NCBI GenBank assembly: GCA_021298555.1
Contig: JAJTGE010000001.1
Location: 63,445-127,444 of the forward strand
Direction of reading: 5' to 3'
Length of the DNA stretch: 64,000 bases
Source: Oxalobacteraceae bacterium
GTDB lineage: Bacteria > Pseudomonadota > Gammaproteobacteria > Burkholderiales > Burkholderiaceae_D
Part shown: piece after piece, positions 32,199 through 41,075 of the stretch
Layout of the letters: every line of letters begins with the position of its first letter
Numbering within the stretch: the first letter of the stretch is position 1
Program-made: the position numbers and the translations under genes
The notes under the pieces: model-generated
What the model was told of the DNA's origin: nothing
Database searches by the model: none
What the model saw: only the letters and a program-made list of their open reading frames with translations

Positions 32199-33391
32199 AC
32201 AGACTCCGCATCGAGTGTATTGACCAAGCTAATTAATTGCGCCACCTGCGCGTGTGTGTGCGATGACGAAAAGGTCACTCGTAACCTGGAAGTACCCACA
32301 GGTACGGTGGGTGGCCTGACAGAACCCACCCAAAAACCGTCTTCACGCAAACTCTGCGCAGCGGTCATGGTGGCTGCGTTGTCACCTATCACCACTGGTT
32401 GTATGGGCGTGATGGATTCCAGCACATGCCAGTGCTGAAGATTAACGGACGATTTCCATTGCGTTATACGTTCATTTAATAACGCACGGCGATCAGCACC
32501 CTCTTGACTAGCTATGATGCCCAGACTGGTCAGCAATGCATGAGCCAAAGCTGGTGGCGACGCAGTGGAATAAATATACGGGCGAGCTCGCTGTATCAAC
32601 CACTCGATAATGGTTTCATGTGCCGCAATAAATGCACCCGCAATACCCGCTGCTTTACTTAGCGTACCCACCAAAATTAATCGCTCAGAACACAGCGCAA
32701 ACTGCTCAACTACACCACGACCATGTTTGCCCATCACACCAAAACCATGAGCGTCATCTACGATTAGCCAGGCATCGTGTATTTCACACAGACGCATGAT
32801 CTCGTTAAGTGGTGCTATATCACCGTCCATGCTAAACACACCGTCTGTTACGATCAATTTGCGCGCTGCTGTACTAGAAGACAACATCGCGTTTAATGAT
32901 GCAACATCTCTATGCGGATAAATAGTTACTTTCGCACGTGACAAACGTGCTGCATCGATGAGTGATGCATGATTGAGCGCTTCAGAAAAAATATCAGTCG
33001 AACTATCAGCAAGCGCCGTAATCACTGCCAAATTGGCCATGTAGCCGCTCGCTAAATACAGCCCACGACCTGAGATGAGATTGGGCTCGAAAAATTCTGC
33101 CAGAGCCGCTTCCAGCTTTTCATGTGCACGAGAATGTCCGCTTATAAGGTGTGATGCGCCACTACCAGCACCGTATAACGATACGCCTACATTTAGCGCC
33201 TCCATGACACGCGGATCAGAGGCCAAACCTAAATAATCATTGCTGCAAAACGAAATGAGGTCGTGACCCTCTACCCGCATGTGCGGCGCACAGGCCGTCT
33301 CTGCATTCCATCGTCTACGCCACAATTGCTGCTGTTTCAGGGTGTCTAGCTGAGCTCTCAAGATCGTCAGCATGGATGCATCACTTGTCAT
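32195..33391 (-). CDS. bioF: 8-amino-7-oxononanoate synthase BioF
   Basis: BioF condenses pimeloyl-ACP or -CoA with alanine, opening biotin ring assembly. It is a PLP enzyme of the alpha-oxoamine synthase family: SNDYLGLASDPRV, GSGASHLISGH, DDAHGFGVMGKHGRG, and the PLP-lysine region LVGTLSKAAGIAG. I chose the ATG at 33391 (MTSDASMLT), giving 398 residues; longer in-frame starts run into the preceding hydratase gene. Even so it overlaps that gene by 11 bp, which links biotin synthesis to the acyl-CoA genes upstream. Confidence 0.94.
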   Translation of the reverse strand: MTSDASMLTILRAQLDTLKQQQLWRRRWNAETACAPHMRVEGHDLISFCSNDYLGLASDPRVMEALNVGVSLYGAGSGASHLISGHSRAHEKLEAALAEFFEPNLISGRGLYLASGYMANLAVITALADSSTDIFSEALNHASLIDAARLSRAKVTIYPHRDVASLNAMLSSSTAARKLIVTDGVFSMDGDIAPLNEIMRLCEIHDAWLIVDDAHGFGVMGKHGRGVVEQFALCSERLILVGTLSKAAGIAGAFIAAHETIIEWLIQRARPYIYSTASPPALAHALLTSLGIIASQEGADRRALLNERITQWKSSVNLQHWHVLESITPIQPVVIGDNAATMTAAQSLREDGFWVGSVRPPTVPVGTSRLRVTFSSSHTHAQVAQLISLVNTLDAESV

Positions 33392-34184
33392 GAGAGCTAT
33401 CGGTAAGCCAGGTCGGTTTACGTTTTTGCAGAAATGCCTGAACACCTTCGCGCCCCTGTTCTGAGCTACGAACATCAGCGATACGGCGCACGGTATCAGC
33501 AATTAATTCCTGATCTATGGTCGCACAAGAGACATCGCGGATTAAGCGTTTCGCTTCATCCATCGCGTGTGGGCTACATGAAAGTAAGGCATGAACTAAT
33601 CGCGCTACTTCATGATCGAGTTCGGTATCTTCTACGGCTATGTGAATCAAACCTATGCGTTTTGCTTCATGTGCATCAAAACGTTCAGCAGTCAGAAAAT
33701 AGCGCCGGGCCTGACGCTCACCTATGGCACGCAACACATAGGGTGAGATCGTCGCTGGTATTAAACCCAGTCTGACCTCAGATAAACAAAACCCAGCTGA
33801 TGTACTGGAAACCACCATATCGCAGGCGGCAATCAAGCCTATGCCGCCAGCATAACAATCACCCTGCACACGCGCCACGACAGGTTTGGTGCAAGAATAA
33901 ATAACATGCATCATGTCAGCTAAAGCAGCAGCATCGGCTAAATTTTCTTCATCGGTGTGCAATGCCATTTTCTTCATCCAATGAAGATCAGCGCCTGCAC
34001 AAAAAGCGGTACCACGCGCTGCCAGCACGATGACGCGTACTTGCTGATCTTGATCCAAGCGATGAAAAGCCAGCGTTAGTTCGGCAATGGTCAGTTCGTT
34101 GAATGCATTACGCACACCAGGACGATTCAACCAAACAGTAGCAACATGCGCTTGTTGATCGATTTCAATTGTCTGAAAAGACAT
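33381..34184 (-). CDS. Enoyl-CoA hydratase/isomerase family protein, methylglutaconyl-CoA hydratase-like
   Basis: Crotonase-fold enzymes of this type hydrate enoyl-CoA thioesters. The 267-residue protein shows LNRPGVRNAFNELTIAELTL and the oxyanion-hole stretch AFCAGADLHWMKKMA, both close to LiuC/AtuE methylglutaconyl-CoA hydratases of leucine or terpenoid breakdown. The second oxyanion region CYAGGIGLIAACD and EVRLGLIPATISPYV follow. GGAG ahead of the second ATG supports a start at 34184 rather than 34196. No other leucine-pathway genes are adjacent, so the substrate is uncertain. Confidence 0.87.
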   Translation of the reverse strand: MSFQTIEIDQQAHVATVWLNRPGVRNAFNELTIAELTLAFHRLDQDQQVRVIVLAARGTAFCAGADLHWMKKMALHTDEENLADAAALADMMHVIYSCTKPVVARVQGDCYAGGIGLIAACDMVVSSTSAGFCLSEVRLGLIPATISPYVLRAIGERQARRYFLTAERFDAHEAKRIGLIHIAVEDTELDHEVARLVHALLSCSPHAMDEAKRLIRDVSCATIDQELIADTVRRIADVRSSEQGREGVQAFLQKRKPTWLTDSSHDK

Positions 34185-34231
34185 ATCCGTCTCCATGCAT
34201 AGGATGTCGTACAGAATAACTACATAGGTCG

Positions 34232-34846
34232 TCAGTCAGACCTTGACGACTTTGGTTTGAACACGTTTTGAGCATCATCTAAAGGTAGGCGTTGTCGATG
34301 GGGTTCGACCTCGGTGAGTGGCTCGACTTCCTGCATGCTTTGCATACAACGTATGGCGAGCTGCTGGTATTCGACTGTTCCACGATGCTTCCAGGCGATT
34401 TCATCATCAGACAGAGTGCGCGCGATTTTTGCTGGCATCCCCATTACTAAACTTTTTGGCGGAACCACCATGCCAGTCTTTACAAACGACATGGCTGCAA
34501 CAATTGATGATTCACCAATGACTGCATTATCCATCACCACGGAATTCATACCTATCAATACATTGCGTCCTATGCGCGCGCCATGAATAACGGCACCATG
34601 ACCGATATGACCATCGACTTCAATTACCGTATCGCTCCCAGGAAAGCCATGCACCACACAGGTATCTTGAAGATTGGCGCCCTCTTCCATAATCAAACGC
34701 CCAAAATCACCCCGCATACAGGCCAAAGGGCCCACGTAGCAGCGTGGGCCTATGATGACATCACCGATTAATACAGCTGTCGGATGTACATAAGCACTGG
34801 GATGAACAACCGGCACGACACCTTCAATTGCATACACTTTGGCCAA
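34232..34846 (-). CDS. Gamma-carbonic-anhydrase-like hexapeptide-repeat protein, PaaY-like
   Basis: The 204-residue protein is a left-handed beta-helix of hexapeptide repeats (VVHPSAYVHPTAVLIGDVII, GAVIHGARIGRNVLIGMNSV) with the gamma-class metal His set (VVHGFPG, GHIGHGAVIHG). It matches PaaY/CaiE in length and in its C-terminal helix (EIAWKHRGTVEYQQLAIRCM). PaaY is a thioesterase that clears dead-end CoA esters in phenylacetate catabolism; carbonic anhydrase activity is also described in the family. Here no paa operon is visible, but it sits among acyl-CoA genes. Confidence 0.87.
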   Translation of the reverse strand: MAKVYAIEGVVPVVHPSAYVHPTAVLIGDVIIGPRCYVGPLACMRGDFGRLIMEEGANLQDTCVVHGFPGSDTVIEVDGHIGHGAVIHGARIGRNVLIGMNSVVMDNAVIGESSIVAAMSFVKTGMVVPPKSLVMGMPAKIARTLSDDEIAWKHRGTVEYQQLAIRCMQSMQEVEPLTEVEPHRQRLPLDDAQNVFKPKSSRSD

Positions 34847-34859
34847 GCTGTTCTCCCGA

Positions 34860-35840
34860 TCAGCGGCGTGGCTGTATGACGATTTTTCCAGTCACTTTGC
34901 GTGACGCCATATCCATTAATGCCTGGGGTGTTTGTTCCAAACTGTAGGTTGCTGAAACATGAGGACGAATCTTGCCCGATGCCTGCCATTCAAGCAGCTT
35001 ATGCATCGCTGCCATGTGGTTTTCTGGTTCGCGACGTACAAAGTCTCCCCAAAATACACCCAACACAGAAGCACCTTTTAAAAGTGGCAAATTCAATGGC
35101 AGTTTGGGTATTTCGCCGTTAGCAAAACCAATCACCAAATAGCGACCACGCCAGGCTATAGAGCGAAATGCGGGTTCGGTATAGCTCCCACCCACCGGGT
35201 CATAAACCACATCCGGGCCTTTGCCATTAGTAGCTTTTTTGATCGCTTCACGCAAATCTTCCGTGGTGTAGTTAATCAATACATCCGCACCATGCAGCTT
35301 GCATACAGCGAGCTTCTCATCGGTGGATGCAGCTGCTATGACTTTGGCACCCAAGGCCTTACCAATTTCTATCGCCGCAATGCCCACACCACCAGCGGCT
35401 CCCAGAACCAACATCGTTTCACCTGCTTTTAATTCAGCTCTGTCGACAACTGCGTGGTATGACGTGCCGTACGTTAGAGTGAGCGCAGCAGCCGCTTCAA
35501 ACTCCATTTGTTCAGTCATAGGGAATACGGAAGACTCTGCTACCGCTATCTGCTGCGCAAACGCACCCTGGGGCACAAAGGCAAACACGCGATCACCACG
35601 TTTAAAATTAGTCACGCCCTCACCTAATGCACGCACTACTCCGGCACACTCATTGCCGGGTGTAAAAGGTAATTCAGGTTTGAACTGGTATTTGTTTTGA
35701 ATAATTAATACATCAGGAAAATTAACACCCGCAGCAAAAATATCGATCATCACTTCGCCAGCTTTGGGTACGACGTCTGGTAGCTCTTCTATGATCAGTG
35801 TTTCTGGCAGGCCCCAGGCTTTGCAAACGACGGCTTTCAT
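34860..35840 (-). CDS. NADPH:quinone oxidoreductase, zinc-independent MDR family
   Basis: The 326-residue protein is a medium-chain dehydrogenase/reductase lacking the catalytic zinc ligands, like Qor. Visible are the N-terminal GroES-like domain (PKAGEVMIDIFAAGVNFPDVL, TPGNECAGVVRALGEGV) and the nucleotide-binding fold LVLGAAGGVGIAAIEIGKALGA. Such enzymes reduce quinones or enoyl substrates with NADPH. It lies 13 bp upstream of the PaaY-like gene and shares its strand with both hydratases, so it may act on the same acyl compounds. Confidence 0.9.
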   Translation of the reverse strand: MKAVVCKAWGLPETLIIEELPDVVPKAGEVMIDIFAAGVNFPDVLIIQNKYQFKPELPFTPGNECAGVVRALGEGVTNFKRGDRVFAFVPQGAFAQQIAVAESSVFPMTEQMEFEAAAALTLTYGTSYHAVVDRAELKAGETMLVLGAAGGVGIAAIEIGKALGAKVIAAASTDEKLAVCKLHGADVLINYTTEDLREAIKKATNGKGPDVVYDPVGGSYTEPAFRSIAWRGRYLVIGFANGEIPKLPLNLPLLKGASVLGVFWGDFVRREPENHMAAMHKLLEWQASGKIRPHVSATYSLEQTPQALMDMASRKVTGKIVIQPRR

Positions 35841-35899
35841 GGTGTTCCTCTTCTGTTTTTGTTGTGATGACTACGGGTATTAGTTTTATAAGCAGTAGC

Positions 35900-36679
35900 T
35901 TAATGAAATTTGGGAGCACGCTTTTCTATAAAAGCACGCACACCTTCTTTACCATCATCGCTCTCGCCTGAGGCATACATAGCATCCCGCTCAGCCACTA
36001 AGTGCTGCGCTAGTGAATTATGATGAGCGTGGTTGATCAGTGATTTGATACGTGCTTGCGCCTGCACGGGCCCATCGGCTAGTTGCCGTGCTAATTTTTT
36101 TGCTATTGCAGGCAAATCAGCATCAGGATGAACAGCATCAAATAAACCCAGTTGCAAACACTCATGCGACGTTATGGGTCGGTTAGTCATGAAAATTTCC
36201 ATTGCTCGCGAAGCACCCGCGCGTCGCGTTACAAACCATGAACCACCCACATCGGGAGTCAGTCCCAGTGCCGAATAGCCGCCGCGTAGCTTAACGGATT
36301 CAGCTGCCAGCACCAGATCACCACACAATGCCAAACCTATACCACCACCACCGATAGCACCATTGATTGCGCACACCACGGGAAAGGTAAACATAGACAG
36401 CAGATTCATTGCCCCATGTACTGGCTCAAGCAAGACACGCAATGTATCCGTCAGCGGGCGCGTAGTATCTGCCATGCTGTGCACATCACCACCAACACAA
36501 AACTGTTTGCCCTGCGCTGTAATGAGTAAAGTTCGAACACTACTGTCTTCAGCTATCTGTTCAATGGCAGCTGCAAAAGCACTTGCCATAGCCATATCCA
36601 ATACATTTCCACGTGTAGGATTATTAAAGGTAAGAACAGCTAAGCCTTGGTCTATCTCCAAGGTGACGGGTGAGGACAT
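35900..36679 (-). CDS. Enoyl-CoA hydratase/isomerase family protein, PaaG-like
   Basis: This is the second crotonase-fold protein of the cluster (259 residues). The family stretches are LTFNNPTRGNVLDMAMASAF, FCVGGDVHSMADT, GAIGGGGIGLALCGDLVLAA and GLTPDVGGSWFVTRRAG, the last one typical of PaaG-like isomerases. Only the first oxyanion Gly region is slightly unusual (VGGDVHSM). I chose the ATG at 36679 with ggagcg upstream; an in-frame TTG at 36685 lies inside that site. It is the first gene of the acyl-CoA/biotin run. Confidence 0.88.
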   Translation of the reverse strand: MSSPVTLEIDQGLAVLTFNNPTRGNVLDMAMASAFAAAIEQIAEDSSVRTLLITAQGKQFCVGGDVHSMADTTRPLTDTLRVLLEPVHGAMNLLSMFTFPVVCAINGAIGGGGIGLALCGDLVLAAESVKLRGGYSALGLTPDVGGSWFVTRRAGASRAMEIFMTNRPITSHECLQLGLFDAVHPDADLPAIAKKLARQLADGPVQAQARIKSLINHAHHNSLAQHLVAERDAMYASGESDDGKEGVRAFIEKRAPKFH

Positions 36680-36751
36680 GAGCAACGCTCCGATATGAAT
36701 GACATGAACCTGATGGGTTATCAGGCTAGGAATAAAGCTAAAGACGCCATT

Positions 36752-38101
36752 TTAACAAAGCGGAAAACTCACGCTGATCTCCAGCCCATTGGGATGTGCA
36801 CTTTGCATCAGCAGATTTCCACGATTTGCCAATACACGTTCTTTTATGCCAATTAAACCCAGGCCCTTTGCAGGCTTATCCGGTATGTTAGATGTGGGTA
36901 AACCTTTGCCATTATCAGCAATACGCAGCACTAAAGACTGCGCAGACTTATCGACACGCACATCAATATCGACATGGGTGGCATCCGCATGGCGCAATAC
37001 ATTGGTCAACGCCTCTTGTATGATTCTGTAAGCTGCTACCGACAGTCGCTGAGGTAATTCAGCACCATACAATTCCACTTTCAATTGATAACTGAGCTCA
37101 GAATCACTACGAGACTGACGTTGACGTATAAGTTCGCGCAAGGCCTGCTCAAGTGCAATATGGTGCTCCTCGTCGCCTTGCAAACCATAAGGCCTTAGCT
37201 GCACTAGCAAGCTTTTCAATTGCGACAAAATACGGCTGCTATTGTCATACATGGCACGCGCACAGTCTTGCAGAGCGGACTGACCTTCCGTCTTTTTTAA
37301 AAGATAGGAAGCATCTACCTGTATCGCCGTTAGCAATTGTCCAAATTCATCGTGCAAATCATGCGCCAGCTGACGCCGTTCTTCTTCTTGCACATCCTGT
37401 AAGCGATGCAACAAATCTCGCTGTTTGGTGAGCTGCTCTGTCAGCGCCGCAGATAAATGATTCAGTGCATTCGTAATTTGATTGAGTTCGCGAGTTGCAC
37501 ATGCTGGAATAGGATGGTCGTAATCGCCGTCTTCTATACGCGTAATACCTGCAAGTATTTCTTTTAGTGGGGATAAAGCATGCCGCACACTGTATGCCAA
37601 CGCCAATACCAACACTAACACCAAGATACTAAACAATGCTAACTGCAGCCAGACACTATTAATTGCCTCAGATATTTCAGGCTGTGGATTTGGTTCTAGC
37701 ACCAGAGTTACGTGGCTGCCCCCAGGTCGCCTCACGGATAATGAATACTCAGATAAACCAACATCACCTGCCATAAAACGATTTAACCAAGGTAACGTAC
37801 TACCTGGTTCAGCTGTTGCCTTCTGGGTTAGGCGCTTACCCTGATCATCGAGCAAGGTAACGTGAAAATGTCTGAATGTCTCACTGCGATTAAGTTGATC
37901 TATGCGTAAGGTATGGTGCTCTAGCGACTCCCCTTGCTGCAATTCAGAAAGAACTGTCATCAATTGACCAATTCGCTGGCTGCCCTGCATTTCATCAGCA
38001 ATATCCTGACGGACTGAAAAAAGAGTAAGCACACATGCCAGTATGAGCATCACTAGACCTGCCAAGCCGAGTCTGAGCAAAAGTCGCGTGACTAACTGCA
38101 T
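36752..38101 (-). CDS. Membrane sensor histidine kinase, NarX/UhpB type with LapD/MoxY-like periplasmic domain
   Basis: The 449-residue kinase has two membrane segments (about 8-28 and 150-172), a periplasmic domain of about 120 residues that looks like the LapD/MoxY N-terminal domain (HFHVTLLDDQGKRLTQKA), a HAMP linker (SPLKEILAGITRIEDGDYDHP), a HisKA_3 dimerisation helix with the phosphorylated His in RRQLAHDLHDEFGQLLTAI, and an ATPase domain (EALTNVLRHADATHVDI, LRIADNGKGLP, GLGLIGIKERV). No response regulator is adjacent, so it is an orphan in this window; the NarL-type regulator at 42696 already has its own kinase. Confidence 0.9.
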   Translation of the reverse strand: MQLVTRLLLRLGLAGLVMLILACVLTLFSVRQDIADEMQGSQRIGQLMTVLSELQQGESLEHHTLRIDQLNRSETFRHFHVTLLDDQGKRLTQKATAEPGSTLPWLNRFMAGDVGLSEYSLSVRRPGGSHVTLVLEPNPQPEISEAINSVWLQLALFSILVLVLVLALAYSVRHALSPLKEILAGITRIEDGDYDHPIPACATRELNQITNALNHLSAALTEQLTKQRDLLHRLQDVQEEERRQLAHDLHDEFGQLLTAIQVDASYLLKKTEGQSALQDCARAMYDNSSRILSQLKSLLVQLRPYGLQGDEEHHIALEQALRELIRQRQSRSDSELSYQLKVELYGAELPQRLSVAAYRIIQEALTNVLRHADATHVDIDVRVDKSAQSLVLRIADNGKGLPTSNIPDKPAKGLGLIGIKERVLANRGNLLMQSAHPNGLEISVSFPLC

Positions 38102-38275
38102 GATCGCTCCAATACCGATGAGTGAGTCCTGCGTAAACAGGTAACTATTTACGCACTAAGGAAATAATTATACGGGCGCGTGATGGTATTACTCTGGGAT
38201 CGCGCGTACGCCAAATGAAGAAAGATCGATACTTGCTTGCAGTCGAAGAGAAGCTTGGCCTGCATTAGGGCTACA

Positions 38276-39091
38276 TTAATTATCAGAAAAACGTACCAAT
38301 CGAATACTGGAACGCTGACAATCCTCTGCAAATTTTGGACTCACAAGATAATGAAACTCGGCTGCGCGTGCCCCACCTATGGGATCAGAGTAGTCAGTAG
38401 AGGGACGGCCGGGATGACACATTAGCAGGGTGCCACTCGGTGTAAGTTGCAGCCAGTGGCGCATACGCCTGTCAAAGTTGGCATTTGCGCTCAGCCCGTA
38501 CACCCCAGCGAAGTGTTCTGTTTTCTTTAAACCGTGCTGCTCTACGAAACTTGAAAATCCACGGCTGGCATAGCGCAATATGAATGACTTGATGTGACTG
38601 CCGCCGTCATCAATTAATCGGTCAGGAGTGCGTATCCAGGGACGCTCATCTGTCTTGTTCCAACGTGAATTAATCGCGTCCATCATGGCCTGACGAATCA
38701 CAGGAAAAGCATGAACATGCTGATGACCATCGATAAAATCAGGCAAGCGTCTGAAATGCTGCGTAAAAAGATCAATTTGTCGCAGAAAACGATCTTTGAG
38801 TTTATGACCTGTGAATCGCCCAGATTGCGTAGCGATCAGCCAATGAATGAGCGGACGATTACCGCTGGTATCAGGAAAGGCATGAGTAAGGTTGAGGTGG
38901 ACACCCACGTCCGCGCGATCCTGCAAATCACGAAGTCGCTGCGCTCCCTCGGGCCAAAAAGTACCCTCAGTCAGTACTGAAGTTGCAGTGAGTCGACGAC
39001 ACGCGATCAGGTCTAGTATGCCGTCGGAAATATCTTTCGATAGTCCAAAATCATCTGCACACAACGTAATCTTACGCGGCCTGTCTATCAT
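38276..39091 (-). CDS. YdjC/HpnK-family carbohydrate deacetylase
   Basis: YdjC-fold enzymes remove acetyl groups from sugars; members include ChbG and the hopanoid-linked HpnK. The 271-residue protein has the metal-binding CADDFGLSKDISDGI, the GVHLNLTHAFP strand, and DFIDGHQHVHAFP with two metal His. LMCHPGRPS near the end is also typical. I chose the start at 39091, which overlaps the gtrA stop by 4 bp (ATGA); an in-frame GTG-type start further upstream would overlap more. Co-translation with gtrA and gtrB suggests modification of a lipid-linked or surface sugar. Confidence 0.87.
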   Translation of the reverse strand: MIDRPRKITLCADDFGLSKDISDGILDLIACRRLTATSVLTEGTFWPEGAQRLRDLQDRADVGVHLNLTHAFPDTSGNRPLIHWLIATQSGRFTGHKLKDRFLRQIDLFTQHFRRLPDFIDGHQHVHAFPVIRQAMMDAINSRWNKTDERPWIRTPDRLIDDGGSHIKSFILRYASRGFSSFVEQHGLKKTEHFAGVYGLSANANFDRRMRHWLQLTPSGTLLMCHPGRPSTDYSDPIGGARAAEFHYLVSPKFAEDCQRSSIRLVRFSDN

Positions 39092-39474
39092 GCGTTCTCT
39101 CCAGAAGCAAATGCCCAATAGCGCGCCAGTACAAATGTCAGTGTAGCGACTGCCACCAACACCAAGGCCAGCGCAATTCGAAAATCCAATAGTGTGTACT
39201 GTAGCAGCGCCCAGTACAAGAGTTCATTGACAGCAAAGCTCATCAAAGCAACCAAAAAAAACCGGCCGCGCGAACGCGACACAGTCGTTTCTTGATTACG
39301 AAAAGTAAAATATCGATGACCAGCGTAACTGACTTGGAAAGCCAGTATAAAAGCAATGATATTTGCGATTAGTGGTGCCAGACCAAGGGGAACCAAAATT
39401 AAAGCAACGCTACCCAGATGAATAAGCATGGCGGTAACTCCCACCACGCCAAACCAAAAAAGCTGACGCGTCAT
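39088..39474 (-). CDS. GtrA-family membrane protein
   Basis: GtrA-like proteins are small four-helix membrane proteins thought to flip lipid-linked sugars across the inner membrane. The 128-residue length fits, with four hydrophobic segments. The stretch RQLFWFGVVGVTAMLIHLGSV at the start and YAGHRYFTFRNQ after helix 2 are typical of the family. It overlaps the glycosyltransferase stop by 4 bp, and its own stop overlaps ydjC. Confidence 0.9.
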   Translation of the reverse strand: MTRQLFWFGVVGVTAMLIHLGSVALILVPLGLAPLIANIIAFILAFQVSYAGHRYFTFRNQETTVSRSRGRFFLVALMSFAVNELLYWALLQYTLLDFRIALALVLVAVATLTFVLARYWAFASGENA

Positions 39475-40520
39475 TGTTTATTGCTGGGCTTAGTGGGCAG
39501 CTGACGACTGCGCACGATACGACTAACAAAGTAAGCCGGGCGTTGCTTGACCTCAGTAAAAATCCGGCCTATGTACTCACCTAATATTCCTATAGACAAT
39601 AGTTGAACGCCACCCAGAAAAGTAATAGCAACGACTAGTGTGGGCCAACCCGTGGCATCGTTACCATACAATAAAGTCTCAATAACTACGAAGACGGCAT
39701 AAGCGATCGATGCAAAAGAAATTATGCCACCCACGACGGTCCATAATCGCAGAGGAACATTCGAAAAAGCAGTTAACCCAGTGGCTGCCAGTCGCAACAA
39801 ACTAAAAAAGTTAAAACTACTTTTTCCATGTCGTCTGGGATCAGTTCGTACCTTGATACCCAGGCGAGTAAAACCTACCCAGTTATAGAGCCCCTTCATA
39901 AACCGGTTGCGCTCAGGCATGATGTTTAAAGCATCGAGCAGTACGCGATCCAGTATGCGAAAGTCTTGAGTGTTTTCGGGGATTTTATTTCGCTCACCGA
40001 AATTAAGTAAGCCATAAAATGCGTGAGTAAATATGCGTTTAAGAAATGACTCATCATTTCTATCGGACCGAACAGCAAACACCATGTCATATCCGCGGCG
40101 CCACTGCTCTATAAAGGCAGGAATCAATTCCGGTGGATGCTGAAAATCACAATCAATCAATACTGCTAAATCACCCTGAGCCTCGCCTATGGCAGCTGTC
40201 AATGCGATTTCTTTTCCAAAATTACGTGATAGTTGAATCAAACTGACGGGCAAAACATCCATCACGCTCATCACACGCTCTACGGTTGCGTCTTGGCTAC
40301 CATCATCTACCACGATGAGCTCATGCCTCAAACCGAGATCATTCATTAAGGTATGCAGGGTGTCGAGCATAGGAAGAATGTTGCCTTCCTCATTGAATGC
40401 CGGCAAAAGACAACTGACTAGCGGGTTTGCCGGCCGGCCAATTGCACGTGAGTGCAACATAAACTCAGAAGCGCTATCTTCTGGCAACACATCAATGGCA
40501 GTAGGTAAATCAGTTTTCAT
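39471..40520 (-). CDS. GtrB-like family 2 glycosyltransferase (polyprenyl-phosphate sugar transferase)
   Basis: The 349-residue protein has the GT-A domain of DPM1/GtrB enzymes, which attach a sugar from a nucleotide donor to undecaprenyl phosphate: SCLLPAFNEEGNILPMLDTL, ELIVVDDGSQDATVERV, and LAVLIDCDFQHPPELIP with the metal-binding Asp residues. Two C-terminal membrane segments (about 245-265 and 285-310) fit GtrB. I chose the ATG at 40520 (MKTDLP), although its Shine-Dalgarno sequence is poor. With GtrA and the YdjC protein it forms a three-gene surface-sugar cassette. Confidence 0.9.
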   Translation of the reverse strand: MKTDLPTAIDVLPEDSASEFMLHSRAIGRPANPLVSCLLPAFNEEGNILPMLDTLHTLMNDLGLRHELIVVDDGSQDATVERVMSVMDVLPVSLIQLSRNFGKEIALTAAIGEAQGDLAVLIDCDFQHPPELIPAFIEQWRRGYDMVFAVRSDRNDESFLKRIFTHAFYGLLNFGERNKIPENTQDFRILDRVLLDALNIMPERNRFMKGLYNWVGFTRLGIKVRTDPRRHGKSSFNFFSLLRLAATGLTAFSNVPLRLWTVVGGIISFASIAYAVFVVIETLLYGNDATGWPTLVVAITFLGGVQLLSIGILGEYIGRIFTEVKQRPAYFVSRIVRSRQLPTKPSNKQ

Positions 40521-41075
40521 GGGAAGGGAAAGTAGTCGCCTAAGTATGTGGCGCAAGCTTCGCGGAATGTAATGGCACTGGCTTAGTGGGTCAAGCGCAT
40601 GGGGTTATCAGGCCTACCTGTAAGTGCTTCCTACCACAGAGCACCACGAGTCATGGGCTGTAAGCACGCCAAGCTGGTCTGTCAGCCGCATTTGCCCACG
40701 ATATCAGGCATTGTTTTTTTAGATTGTATCGCAGCTGATTGCGCCCTCTTTTTTCTGCCCTGGGATGACCGGTATCTTCGCTAGCCAAGTTGCCAAGTTC
40801 ATCGACTCGGTTAACGATCACTTAAGCCAGTCTTTTGCTCCCGCAAACTATCGGTGCTGGGAACTTTACTACAGGAAAAATTACTTTTTGTTTTGATTAA
40901 AAACAAATAATTAAATTTTTTTTGTTTTCGCTACGCTTATTGACCTACTTTGTGGCACTTAAACTCAAGCTTCATCAGAACTAGCTCAATTAGCCCTCGC
41001 ATCTAATGTATAGTATTGAGCGTTAATCAGTGTTCATCTGGACAATCCAAACTACACGCACAAGGAAAACTCAAA
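40521..41075. other. Intergenic region with AT-rich segment between gtrB and the winged-helix gene
   Basis: I see no supportable gene in these 555 bp; a 61-residue open frame at 40599-40784 has no family features. The segment 40861-41000 is strikingly AT-rich and contains the inverted repeat TTTGTTTT (40889-40896) / AAAACAAA (40902-40909). A -10-like TATAGT (41009-41014) with a weak TCAATT 17 bases upstream could drive the winged-helix gene at 41076. The left part must hold the promoter of the gtr cassette, which I could not place. Confidence 0.5.

Noticed and set aside
36709-36725. Hairpin CCTGAT/ATCAGG between the histidine kinase and hydratase genes
   Set aside because: Only 6 bp of stem and no T run; too weak to call a terminator.
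40599-40784. 61-residue open frame in the gtrB upstream region
   Set aside because: No Shine-Dalgarno, no recognisable composition or domain, and unusual Cys/His content for a real small protein here.
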